Shown here piece by piece: positions 9,775 to 20,510 of a stretch of DNA of 64,000 nucleotides; position 1 is the stretch's first letter; each line of letters starts with the position of its first letter. The stretch is taken from positions 60,740,756-60,804,755 of the forward strand of contig CM060731.1 in the NCBI GenBank assembly GCA_030704615.1. The letters run 5' to 3'. The stretch is from Takakia lepidozioides. Taxonomy: Eukaryota > Streptophyta > Takakiopsida > Takakiales > Takakiaceae. Both the position numbers and the translations under genes were made by a program. The notes below the pieces were generated by a model, which searched no databases, was not told the origin of the DNA, and was given only the letters and a program-made list of their open reading frames with translations.

Positions 9775-12166
9775 TCATATGAAGTTGGAATGTGGCACTA
9801 GTGGACTCGTCATAGCAATGAAATGCTCTCCTACACCCTCCGAGGAACTTGCCCCACCTTCCTCCTCATCCCCCCCATCCTCCGAGCTCTGTGATGCATC
9901 AGTTCCACTATGCCTCTCAAAAATTCCGTCCTCTCCTTGGGGGACTGTCCACCTCATCTCCTGGGAATCTTCTGCCTCTTCTCCCCCACTTTCCTCAGCA
10001 GAATCCAAGATCTACGAGCCTGACGGGCTCTAATAGCTGCTGCCTCCTCCCTCATCTTTATTTTCTTGAGGCTTGCCTCGTCTAAAATCTGTTGTACACG
10101 ACTAGGTTCGGAAGACCTCCTAATGGACACCGAAGCAAGCCGGGCAGCATAAGTAGGAAGGATGTAGTCCCTTTCTGGACTAGGCATGAAATCCCCCCTG
10201 GCAAAAAAAGCACGTTCATCCTGCCCATGAACTGCGGTGTAGACGTCCCTCCTGCCGTACTTGGCATCCTGCAGTAAGAACAAATCCACTTTAAGAATGT
10301 CAATACGAGCAGAAGCCAAAAAGGGTCTTTCAATGAAATAAGAGAGCGAAGGGAGGTGCCTCACGAAATCAGGAGGCAACTTACAATGCGACCACTCACT
10401 CGTAAACCGGGGGCTCCTCGGCCTCGATCCCAACTTGTATCTCCCCCTGCTCCTTGACGGATTCTTCCTCATCCTCCGAGGATGCCTCTTCCTCTTTTGG
10501 CAGACGTTCAGCCGCTGCAAGTTTGGAGTTGTGGAGGGCAGTATCTGGCTCGAAGGCGAAGACATGCCTGTTGGACAATGTCCCTGTCCACATTGAAGCA
10601 CCTAAGGGACAAAGCGGGCGGTTAGTAGCATGTGGCATGCAATTGCAATCGGGCCAGGGGACAAACTGTGCACGTGAAGGCTTACCCGTGCCGCATGTGA
10701 GGTCAAGAATCCGCCCTTGGACATCCGAGCACGTCTCCATGAGGGTTTGGATGAAAGCAGGGCTCCGGGTCCGGCTATACCACCACAGTTTGTCTGTCTT
10801 TGTGTCCTTCGGCATACTGGAGTGGGGCACATAGTTGTAGAGGAATCGTAGGTAACAGGGTCCACAGCGGCATCAACAAGACGACCGTCATTGTGGAATT
10901 TGAACGTAGACCCTCTCTTCACAAAACAATATGCCTCAAACACCAATGTCTGCACATCCAACAAAAGAGGGATCAACTCCAGGGTCCAGTTCAGATACAC
11001 CACAATATGAAGTGAATGCAATAGATTGATAACTTACACTCTAGCCCTTTGTTCGCAACCCCTGCGTATTGATGCAGAACCATTTTTTGAGGAGGACCGG
11101 GGTGACACTTTTCGGTGTCCACCTTGCCACAACATTGTCTGTGGTCTTCCCTCTTGTGGCAAGGACCACAATACATCCACCGTCATCCAAGAGCATCCCC
11201 GCCAGCCCAAACCCGACTCTCCAGTAGTCCTCAGTAAATTTGTTCCAAGTGGGCACACCATCCAGGCCCTCCAGCAGCTCCCCATCTGGAATATCGAGGA
11301 TAATCATATCGTAGGCTCTCTCCACCTCAACCCCCCCCCCCGAGTGCTCTTGCAATCCGTGCTCACAGCCGTAAAGAATTCCATCATGGATTCAAAACCA
11401 GGGGTGTCTTTAGGCTCTGTACTGGGAGCCCTCTTCTTGGCTTTCCCCTTCAGCTCCTCCAGAGACTTGTTGTGTGCCACCTTCTTCGCCCTGGCAGCCA
11501 GAGCGTCAAGGAAGCTCTCATTTGACACATTGGATGATGGTTGGGGGTTCTAGCTTTGGCCTCTGCGGAAACGTCACCGCCGAATACCGCCGTGTAGGCT
11601 CACCCTCAAATGCCAACTTCTTGGCAGAGCCAGTCCCAGTCCGAACTGACTTGGGAACCCGGACGACCGGTGACTTGGTAGCAACAGCAGCACTCGCAGG
11701 ACCTTGTACAAAGCCGTCGTCAGAGTCACTCCCTTGGGGCCCCTCTTGCGCCTCCTCTGGTGCCCCGGTGGTTTTCTGTTTTTTGGGGGTTACTGTACTC
11801 CCCTGTTTCCGTGTCCTTTTCTTTTGTCCTTTATTCTTCTCATTCAATTTCTCCTGAATACCTGTCTGAGCAAGCTCTGCCGTTTTCCTGGACTTGGCAA
11901 GCGCTTTCGCCTCCTTTGGACCCAGCGGAGGCAGCGGAGCCCGGTTTCGTCGGGCCTCAGCATCCAGCTTCAATTGAAACTCGGATGAGTCGAGTGAGCT
12001 GGGCGGAAGGTCCACATACCAAGGGCAGTCGCGCAAATGTTCCAGTTGCCACTCCTTCACGATAACGTCAGTGTACATGGAGTCAGCCCCAGGGTTCCTC
12101 CATGCGAGGAAGAATGGCGGCTCGAATGACAGATGACCTTTCTCCAAAAGGGAGAACTTGCAGTAC
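9775..12166 (-). pseudogene. Methyltransferase-like gene, copy B (broken, spliced)
   Basis: Homologous to copy A but inverted. Reading down the minus strand: YCKFSLL, PPFFLAWRN, MYTDVIVKEW..EHLRDCPWYVDLPP, a Lys-rich linker (KKRTRKQG), TIIQCV, MEFFTAVSTD, then YDMIILDIPDG, GGCIVVLA and CINTQGL. After an intron come TLVFEAYCF, SPAFIQTLMET, then GRILDLTCGTG (SAM motif I-like) with its Gly split by an intron, then ASMWTG..SNRHVFAFEPDTALHN, an acidic tail, ERAFFARGDF and RWTVPQGEDGIFER. Motif IV-like before motif I is the order of beta-class amino-methyltransferases. Damage: a one-base insertion near 11528, a frameshift in an 11-C run at 11331-11341, TAG at 11041-11043, a frameshift near 10850 and another near 10015. 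The 5' exon seen in copy A is absent; the repeat array at 12240 takes its place. It is more complete than A around motif I, so it is the better guide to the family. Confidence 0.6.
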
Positions 12167-12239
12167 CTGCATTCAAGAAACACACACAGAATGAGTTCCC
12201 GGGAACGAGGTAAATTTTAGGGAATGAAACTGCAAAATA

Positions 12240-12780
12240 GACGCCGAACTGACTGGGCCCAGAACTGGAAAAATGGCGCCAAATTTTCAGTTTCGGTGCC
12301 AGCCACCCCAGGGACTTAGCCATTTTCGGGGCCCTGAACTGGAAATTCGGCGCCATTTCCCCAGATTGGGGCCAAAAATGGCTAAGTCCCAGAACTACTG
12401 GATCCGGAACGGGGAAGATGGCGCTCAATTTCCAGTTTTGGTGCCAGCCACCCTAGGGACTTAGCCATTTTCGGGGCCCTAAACTGGAAATTCGGTGCCA
12501 TTTTCCCAGGTTGGGGCCGAAAATGGCTAAGTCCCAGAACTGACTGGGCCCGGAACTGGAAAAATGGCGCCAAATTTCCGGTTTCGGTGCCAGCCACCCT
12601 AGGGACTTAGCCATTTTCGGGGCCCTGACCTGGAAATTCGGTGCCATTTTCCCAGGTTGGGGCCGAAAATGGCTAAGTCCTAGAACTGACTGGCCCGAAG
12701 CTGGAAAAATGGCGCCGAATTTCCAGTTTCGGTACCAGCCACCCCAGGGACTTAGCCATTTTCGGGGCCCTGATGGATAG
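12240..12780. repeat. 145-bp tandem array with inverted sub-repeats
   Basis: The landmark GGGACTTAGCCATTTTCGGG recurs at 12311, 12456, 12602 and 12747, giving a 145-146 base unit in about 3.7 copies. Each unit contains the inverse of the same landmark (ccgaaaatggctaagtcc), so a unit can fold on itself, and each carries AAATTCGGCGCCATTT or AAATGGCGCC half-palindromes. The array replaces the 5' part of copy B. Confidence 0.85.
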
Positions 12781-13270
12781 AATTTCCATCCGCCAGGTTG
12801 GTCGGAGAGCGGATGGATGGAAATCCGGCGCCGGATTTCCATCCTGCCAGATAGGGCGGCGCGCGAAATTTCCACCACGCAGGTAATTCGGAGCCGGATG
12901 GATGGAAATCCGGCGCCGGATTTCCATCCTGTCAGGTAGGGCGGCGCGCGAAATTTCCACCACGCAGGTAATTCGGAGCCGGATGGATGGAAATTCGGCG
13001 CCGGATTTCCATCCGCCAGGTTGGTCGGAGAGCGGATGGATGGAAATTCGGCGCCGAATTTCCATCCGGCAGGTAGGGCGGCGCGCAAAATTTGCGTCAT
13101 GCAGGTAATTTGGAGCGGATCAGGATGGAAATTCGGCGCCGAATTTCCATCCTGCAGGTAATTCCAAGCCCGGATGGATGGAAATCAGGCGCCGAATTTC
13201 CATCCAGCAGGTAACTCGGATCCCTGGCGGATGGAAATTCGGCGCCGAATTTCCATTCGTCAGGTAAGTC
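12781..13270. repeat. Array of perfect 30-34 base palindromes centred on GGCGCC
   Basis: At least six palindromes with the arm GGATGGAAATTCGGC around a GGCGCC core, or the CCGGCGCCGG variant, near 12812, 12896, 12982, 13034, 13120, 13175 and 13229. The copy near 13120 is perfect over 34 bases. Spacing is about 85 or 52-57 bases, with GCGGCGCGCGAAATTT and CAGGTAATTCGGAGCC in the spacers. Confidence 0.85.
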
Positions 13271-13420
13271 AAAGTGCCAAATTACCTTCCTACAGGTAAT
13301 TCTGAGCGTGGCCGCTTGGTTTTTCGGAGGAAAACAAAGTAAACTGTTAGTTTTTTTGACTGAAGTCCACTTTTAGACACGTTTTTCATGGAATCCTTGA
13401 CTGCTAGAGGGAAATCCGAA

Positions 13421-14284
13421 CGGCCTCGGACGGAAATTCGGCGCTGTTTTTCCATCATGGGAGGTTTTTATATCGTCCAGTTTTGGGCCTCACCACCCGA
13501 CCGGACTTCCTTTAAGGGGGCCCGGATGGAAATTCGGCGGCGAATTTCCATCCGGGGGATGGTCTCTGTCGGACAGGTGCCGGCCTCTACGCCCGAGGCG
13601 ACTTCGTCCGGGCGTCACCTATTGGATATTCGGTGCCGAATTTCCGTCCGGGGTTGAAATGTGACGGCCAGGTGCCGGCCTCTCCCCCTCCCCGACTGCA
13701 TCGGAACGGCCCCGGATGGAAATTCGGCGCCGTTTTCCCATCTGGGGAGGTTTTTATGTCGGCCAGTTTTCGGCCTGCCCCCCCGACATGACTTCGTTTG
13801 GGGGGGCCCGGATGGAAATTCGGCGCCGAATCTCCATCCAGGGGATGCTCTCTGTCGAACACGCGCCGGCCTCTAGGCCTGAGGCGACTTCATCCGGGCT
13901 TCCACTGTTGGATATTCGGTGCCGAATTTCCGTCCGGGGGTTGTAATGTGAGGGCCAGGTGTCGGCCTTTCCCCCGAGCCGACTGCATCCGAACGGCCTC
14001 GGATGGAAATTCGGCGCCGTTTTTCCATCCGGGGAGGTTTTTATGTAGGCCAGTTTTCGGCCTGACCCCCCGACACGACTTCCTTTGGGGGGATCCGAAT
14101 GGAAATTCGGCGCTGAATTTCCATCCGGGGGTTGTTCTCTGTCGGACAGGTTCCGGCCTCTCTGCCCGAGGCGACTTCATACGTGCGGCCCCTGCTGGAT
14201 ATTCGGTGCCGAATTTTCATCCGGGGGTAGTAATGTGACGGCACGGTGCCGGCTTCTCCCCTTCAGCCGACATCATCCGGACGG
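13421..14284. repeat. 287-bp tandem array carrying the same palindromes
   Basis: The landmark CGGCCTCGGATGGAAATTCG (with variants) starts at 13421, 13707 and 13994, giving units of 286-287 bases in about three copies. Each unit holds three inverted elements around GGCGCC or GGTGCC cores and the spacers GGGAGGTTTTTATGT and CGAGGCGACTTCATCC. Open frames across it on both strands follow from the periodicity and are not genes. Confidence 0.85.
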
Positions 14285-15094
14285 AAGAACAAGAAGGCTG
14301 CTAGTGGTTCTCCCCCTTCTTTAAACTAGAAAGACTTCTTGGAAAGGGGCAAGAGGTCCATCATCTACCAACCCTACGTGGGCGACGTGCTCTCCTTCTT
14401 CCACAAGGCTCCAATACTGAAGTGCGGGATGAACTTGTTTCCTTGACGGACTTGGTGCATTCCGAGCTAGTTTTTTATCTTACATGTATCAATTTGGTGG
14501 GGCGTACGGTGGAGTGATGTCTTGATCTTCTTAGCCGATCTACTTCAGCTTGATCCTCTTATCTTTAGCGGCTTAGTGTTAGTTTGCGGATAGTGACTTT
14601 TATGGTCCGATGGCTTGACCTCTCTAGGCCTTACAAACATTTTGTAGTTTCATGATATATCACCATCTGTACTCCATGCATGGTTTTCCTAGCCAAGGGT
14701 TTTGTCCTCGGCCCAATTTGCAGGTGCCAGGTTTTCCCTTGGTAGGTTTTCACCCAGTAGTGGAGGGTGATATTATCCCACTATTTGCTTATTATTTATT
14801 TCCTTTTCGGAGCTCAGGATTTTTCGTGGGGGGTAGGCTTCACAGATGTGAAGGCCCATACTTTCGTGGCTAGAAATCTCTTTTTTCATCCTAAACGGCG
14901 ATACACATCCATCGTATTTGTTTTGGGCTAAAAGTGTCGTTAAACAGTTACAATGATATCTCGGTTAGGGTTAGTTTAGGATTGTGGCCACATCCTGGCC
15001 CTTCATCAGATCTAGGGTGTTAAAAAGGCGCCGTGGGCTTTGGCTTGTCACGCCCCGCCACGTGGCAAGCAGCTGAAGCTAGGGCTTTTGGTAT
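14285..15094. other. No recognisable gene
   Basis: A short segment near 14283-14443 could encode KDFLEKGKRSIIYQPYVGD, but it has a stop and no recognised family. The remainder is ordinary mixed sequence. Confidence 0.4.
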
Positions 15095-15312
15095 AAAGAT
15101 GGCGCCCTAACACAAGTCAGGGGCGGTGTACTCGGGTGTTAGTGTATATGTGAAGTTGGTGTACAAGCTTTGGATGAGAGCTCCTTTGTGTCAGATCCTT
15201 GTGTTTGATCCTCCTCTCGCGCATTGCCTGCTCTTTCCGCTCACCCCTTTGTTGTGAAACCTTGTTTCTTGAGAGGAAAAGAATATATGCTTCAGGCTTG
15301 TTTTGAGGCTTC
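15095..15312 (+). repeat. Retroelement leader-like direct repeat, copy 2
   Basis: Matches 6442-6618 in the same orientation, beginning AAAGATGGCGCCCT and ending near GCTTGTTTTGAGGCTTC. It differs by an internal insertion (near 15143-15200). No gag-like coding follows here, so it is a truncated second copy. Confidence 0.55.
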
Positions 15313-15760
15313 ACACTCCTACCACAAAAAGTTTTATAAAAATCGAACAGCCAGATTCAAAGATTATAAGTGTAGAGTGGGGACCAAAAAATTCACTCCC
15401 CTAAATAATAAGTGCCAAAAAAAGCAGTTTTTAGCTCACATCTCGGCAGTTTTGATTTTTTCTTTTTAGAGAGTCTCAAGATTTTTTTTTTTAGTTGTTT
15501 TCTTTTCTCATGAATTCAGTTTCCTACCTAATAACACACATTCCCTGAAATTTTCAGCTTTTTCTGGTATATTTGCTTTTTTGCAAACTTTGAAAGCGCA
15601 CCCCTGTTTTTAGGTACGTTCAGACCTAGAGATAGCAGGTGCAGTAAACCGAAAATAAGACATCGACGTTCAAACCTGATTCTGCTATCGACGGATATTG
15701 TCGACGTGGCACCATTATCAACGCGCCAGTGTTTCTTTTATTGGTGATTTATCGCCATCG

Positions 15761-15884
15761 CCAAATTGCGTCTTTGAATGGGCCTGGCGAATGAGGTTAA
15801 GGAAAATAAGGTTGAAAAATAGCCAAATTGCGACTTTGAACAGGCCTGGCGAATGAGGTTAAGGAAAATAAGGTTGAAAAATAG
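15761..15884. repeat. 62-bp tandem duplication
   Basis: Two adjacent 62-base units, 15761-15822 and 15823-15884, nearly identical from CCAAATTGCG through GGTTGAAAAATAG. No gene is seen in the surrounding 15313-16400. Confidence 0.85.
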
Positions 15885-16499
15885 ATCGGTTTCACCAAAA
15901 GTTCATGTAATGGGCCCATCTTTCACCATAGGGTCTCCAAGAGGGAGCCACTTGTCGCCATCCTGGAGCGAGGGACGTTAGAACGGAGGGGCCAGATTCC
16001 GCTCAGCACCTATAAGGGATCGCCACTTTCACATGTACATTGGGGGAGGGTATGGAGCCAACAATGTTCCTTGTATATGTTGTAGTGTACTACTTAGCAT
16101 ATGGACAATGTAAATCAGGCTTGTGGTATTGATGGTGCTTTGATGGCATAAGACCTTATGGTCAAATCTCAAGTTTTTGTGGCATAGAGCTTGTTGAGGT
16201 AATATCTATTTTGGTGGCTATTTTGTTTGTCTATTTTGTTTCCATATTGGTAGCATTAACATGCTGGCCTTTAACAATCTAGACTTCCTTTTCCCAGATA
16301 GGTCGCTAATCCTTCCTTTGGTTCTGATGTCAATGCTCGGCTATGGAGCTTCGTCTCTGCCCTCATACTATATCTCTGTTCTAAGGTTCCTTACTGGCTG
16401 GTACTTCCGGAAGCTTCAAGTTTCCCTTCTATGACTACCAAATGTTGTAGTGAATTTTAGCGGGAGCTCGGTCTCCTTGTATGCCCTACAAGGTTCCGT

Positions 16500-16629
16500 G
16501 TGATCAGTCCTCATGGCAGCCTTCGGGCATGTAAGGGTTTTAACTTTTTTTCCCTTCAATAATTTTAATAAAGCTCTAAAAGGGCTACCGAGTCCCCTTT
16601 TCCAAAAAAAAAAAAAAAAAAAAAAAAAA
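16500..16629 (+). mobile_element. LINE-like 3' tail
   Basis: A TTTTAATAAAGCTCTAAAAG segment followed by GGGCTACCGAGTCCCCTTTTCC and a run of about 27 A residues. This is the form of a plant L1-type 3' end. Similar ends occur at 20200-20265 and 56380-56460, all on +. No reverse transcriptase is recognisable upstream, so this is a 5'-truncated copy. Confidence 0.5.
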
Positions 16630-17108
16630 CTCATGCTATGTTAATTTTAGATTGTTCGCCTTATTGTCTCTACTATGTTTTGGATTCATTCGTCTAACAC
16701 TCATTCAACATCTCCTACAATCGCCACTGCATTTTCTACCATAGCCACACATGCTCCACTTAGGTTCCCATGGATGCACTCGCACTACAATGCAAATAAT
16801 ATAAAAGAAACGCTGCAACGCGCCTAACTCCTGGTGGTAACTATCGATTACTCATGGTGATAAAAATGGCGGGTTATAAAAATTATTTAAAATCTTTGTA
16901 GTCCCGCTTCTAACTCCGTCGATAGCCTATCACTCCCAAATGTAGACTGATGGCTATCTGCAAATTCCCGCTCCTCGCTCGGTCCTCCTTGCTCACTCCT
17001 CCTCATTTGCACGCACAATGGTCAACAAGGAAGACTCCGACAACAGCAGGATGGAGACAAACAACTCTGAACGTAGATCACATAAGCGACAAGCTGGAAC
17101 AAGCTTAC

Positions 17109-19703
17109 CTGAACTTCAAACTTGACAAGATTCTTTTCAACTCCTGCTCCGCTATCACTAGGCTCAAAACTCAACACTCACTGTTGCCTCCTCGAGGGTC
17201 AGCTGTCCAGTGGGCAGAGGACACCTTATAGACAGATCCTGCCATGGGCGAATCAGAAAGGCCATCACTTGCAAGGCTTTTCACGCTTTGGGTTGGCACC
17301 AGTGCCACCCACCGACACTTTACATTATAGGCCCCCATCTTCTTCCAGCCAATGTCCAGCTCCCGGAGTGCCTTTAAGACCTCTGTCATTATCTCTTTTG
17401 GATCGGATTGGGACTATGATTGATGGTTATATTCACAGACAGCCAAATCCAAAATGAAACACCTAGAAATGATGCTCAATTCTTATAAACCAAACAGGCC
17501 ATAAAGTTTCAACCTCAATTTTTTGGAACTAATATTGCAACATATTGGCCTGATCCACATGGTCCTTACTGGCATGTCACCAGGTGTGAGTGATAGTACA
17601 TCCCTTGACCAGGATATTGACCATTTCTAGGACAATGAGGAAGGATTCTCTTATACTATCTTCCCAATTTTGTGGTGATGACAAGTCCAGGATGCTAGGT
17701 GAAACATGGCCAAAGTGGCTCTCAGGACTCCCCACAATGCGGCCATGGTATTACTAACCAACCACCAGGCTTATCTACTGGAACCTTACTGTTTCTTAAC
17801 GGTTACGTGGTTGGGGTGTCGATAGGAAAATATTCCATCGCGTAGATAGCGACACTACCTGTGCTTCAAACGTGGGTCTTCAATTGAAATCCTAGACCAG
17901 TAAATAGAACACCATCAACAAGTACATGAAATACAAGTACATGGGGAGAATCTACCCTTGCATTTGGTAAGTGAGATACATGAGACAACGTCAAACGGTT
18001 TCAGGTCGACAGTTACAACCTCCTGGAATCAAAGTGTCTTGCAGGTTTGGAGAAAACAGACTGATAGTGGGAGTGGGAGGATATGAAGGTACCTGAAGAC
18101 CCAAAGCCCACTTTCGCTCTACGGCCACCCTATGTTGTAAACGAGAAGGAGATGGACCCCGCCGATCCATACTAGCTGTATGCACTAGTACCTTCACTTA
18201 GGAAGGTCTCCCCATGGGAGTTGAGCAATTGAAATGCATGGGTAACATAGGGACCAGGTGTTCCTGCATGTCCATCCTTCTCAAAGCAATGAGTGTCAAC
18301 ATATAACTGACATCCAACTATCACCATAACCATCAAATTCTTTAGACCTATCTTCCACTGACTAACAGAAACAGCATCACCTTCCCACACTCACGTAGGC
18401 ATCCAACAAAACTGCAAACCTGCCAAAAGCATATACAACCCAGCTTGAAAGGTCACGTGACATCTCTGAAAGAGTACTGCAAATTTTGAACAGTCAAGGC
18501 AGGACATGTTGATGCAAAAGTTGTGCCAAACTAACAACAACTCGAATGCCCTGTATGCTTAGATTCCCTTTTGTTGCAGTGACCATATATGTATCAAGGA
18601 CAGGATGTCAGCCTCTTTGACAATAAGATAATTGCAGCCATAGGTGGGCACAAGCTACTTACATGCCCCAGGCCCATGCTAAATGTTCATAACAAGTTCC
18701 TCATTCAATTCAACTGCAACTCACCTTGGCTTCTTCAAACTCAGCCCCAAGATAGCCATTAGATAGACGATGCCTGTTATCTAGCATTAGATAATTTGCC
18801 ACAGTTGCCTGCATCAGGCAAGCTAACTGTCAATGTTCCAACCTTTAATGCCAAAAAGATGCTAGTGCCCACTCGTCTGGTAAACTCCACATTTCATACA
18901 GATGATCCAACTGCGAGCAAATATGGACCAGCAGACTGACCTGCTCAGGCATAATCAGAACTATACCAGCCTTTCCGACTACATCTGTCAAGCTATGGAA
19001 ATGGAACAACAGATAAAGATAAATCGAGAAATAGACCCTAGTTGAGAAGCTACTACAAGTAGAACGAGGAATCCATGGAAGCTGCTGTCGACAGGAGAAA
19101 TATATAATCAAACTCAGATCTCAGTTTTGTACAGCACCACAACAATCCACCGACTTGAAGCCATGTTATAAAGCCATGCCTACTGGAAAAAGTTTGTACA
19201 TTATTTTGACACGATTAAGTAAGGAGTCAACAAGCTGAGATCGGTCGAACCCTAAAAGCACCACTTCCTGGAGAATGTCTTCATCGATTTGCACACATAT
19301 TTCCGCACACGTCAACCATTATACATGTTCAAATTGTTTCTCATAAACCAGAGCAAGAATTATGACTTCCACACATAGGTAGACATGCAGGCTCTGGTAA
19401 CATTTCTTTGCTCACCAGTGTTCTCTTCGAGCACAGCTGAAATCAAGTTGATAGTAACTAGCCTGCTATGGATACGTGGACACTAGATGCAACATCTCAA
19501 CTTCAGCTACTCTCAGAGAGAGTGTACCTGTTAGCTTGCTGTATGGTATTAGGAGGAGGATAACGAGGCAAATGAGATTGAAACGAAAGATGCTGGCGAA
19601 TCTCAGGAATAATAACCCGCTTCAATGGGTCCACCAATAGCATACGTGGAATCAGATCCCTTGCTCTCAGCGACAAATGGCTTGGTGGCGTGTAAATGCC
19701 ACC
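17109..19703 (-). pseudogene. SnRK1 catalytic (alpha) subunit relic, 3' half
   Basis: SnRK1 (AKIN10/SNF1-related kinase) is the plant energy-sensing Ser/Thr kinase. Six exon-like blocks lie in order on -. 19528-19703 encodes the end of the kinase domain (GGIYTPPSHLS, ARDLIPRMLLVDPLKR, IPEIRQH). About 19205-19288 encodes IDEDILQEVV and GFDRSQLVDSL (UBA/AID). 18725-18808 encodes ATVANYLMLDNR and GYLGAEFEEAK. 18093-18175 ends VERKWALGLQ. 17225-17413 encodes SQSDPKEIMTEVLKAL and WKKMGAYNVKCRWV. 17109-17162 encodes NLVKFEVQ of the KA1 region. Most borders keep GT/AG. The kinase N-lobe, catalytic loop and final KA1 exon are missing; the family's HPWFQAHLP reads HLSFQSHLP; the acceptor before the second block is not AG and that block seems to lose a base. 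It is therefore a truncated relic that kept its introns, not a retrocopy. Confidence 0.8.
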
Positions 19704-20044
19704 CTGCACAAACAGGCACCCGCCATCTTCACCCCGCCATCTCCATATGCACGCTAGGGTTTCACTGTGATAGTATTGAGCTCAGCCAAGGGACTTAGCT
19801 GATTCTGGCTTATCTCTTCAGCGTGCAATCTCGTCCTTACATCCTTGGGATCTGACGGTGAGTAGTTATGTAATCGTGCAGATCTGAGCATGTCCATAGG
19901 ACGATGGAGATCATCCAGGTGCTACATGCATTGGGTGCTTGTGGCAGAAAATTTAAAGTTTCCAGGCCAGGTTTTCAGGTTTGTGAAAGCGAATTAGCTA
20001 ACATAATTTTATTCTACAAGAATTTAAAGGTTAATAACTTTGTA

Positions 20045-20166
20045 ATATATATATATATATATTAAATTATTTATTTCAGTATACTAAAATAATTTTCACG
20101 GATTTATTTATAAAATCAATTTTATTTATAAAGGCTTGTCCCACCAATATATATATATATATATAT
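20045..20166. repeat. Two AT dinucleotide runs
   Basis: Runs of (TA)n near 20047-20066 and (AT)n near 20147-20166, separated by A/T-rich sequence. A third run is at 21657-21672. The gene-free stretch 19710-20500 holds nothing else apart from the LINE-like tail at 20180-20266. Confidence 0.8.
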
Positions 20167-20179
20167 TGCGGTAACAGGG

Positions 20180-20266
20180 GCAGTGGCCCTGGTTGGATAT
20201 TTAAAATATCTTATAATAAAGTTAACCAAGGCTGCTATCCCCCTGTTTATCAAAAAAAAAAAAAAA
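20180..20266 (+). mobile_element. LINE-like 3' tail
   Basis: ATAATAAAGTTAACCAAGGC followed by TGCTATCCCCCTGTTTATC and 14 A residues. It has the same layout as 16500-16629: an AATAAA box, a short C-rich block, then poly(A). Confidence 0.4.
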
Positions 20267-20510
20267 TCCTTGATAAGCACAACAGAGGGGATTGGGACAT
20301 TTTCCCCCTACTCATCTTTTCCTCTTACAGTTTCCCCCTTCAACTTTCCCTCCAGCTTTTCATAGCAAGGGATTATTAGTTGGAATGTTGTACTTTCCCT
20401 CCAAGTTTCCCTCTGATAAACGTGCCAAATGAGTTCTTTTAAGGGTTTTGTTATTTTCCATTTGTCAGGGGCCTCTACTAGAGGCTAAGGAGGGAAAAAT
20501 TGGAACATAC

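Noticed and set aside
1-12166. Frameshifts in the methyltransferase-like copies as pure assembly error
   Set aside because: Some fall in homopolymers (an 11-C run), so error is possible there, but others do not, and copy A also has lost an exon and copy B its 5' part. The intact 563-codon DMP exon argues against generally poor sequence.
12781-14284. CRISPR-like array
   Set aside because: The regular repeats are palindromic tandem satellites in a eukaryotic genome; spacers are themselves repeated and no cas genes exist.
12453-14324. Open frames of 70-215 codons on both strands at 12.4-14.3 kb
   Set aside because: They are translations of the 145-, 85- and 287-base tandem palindromic arrays and have no protein family pattern.
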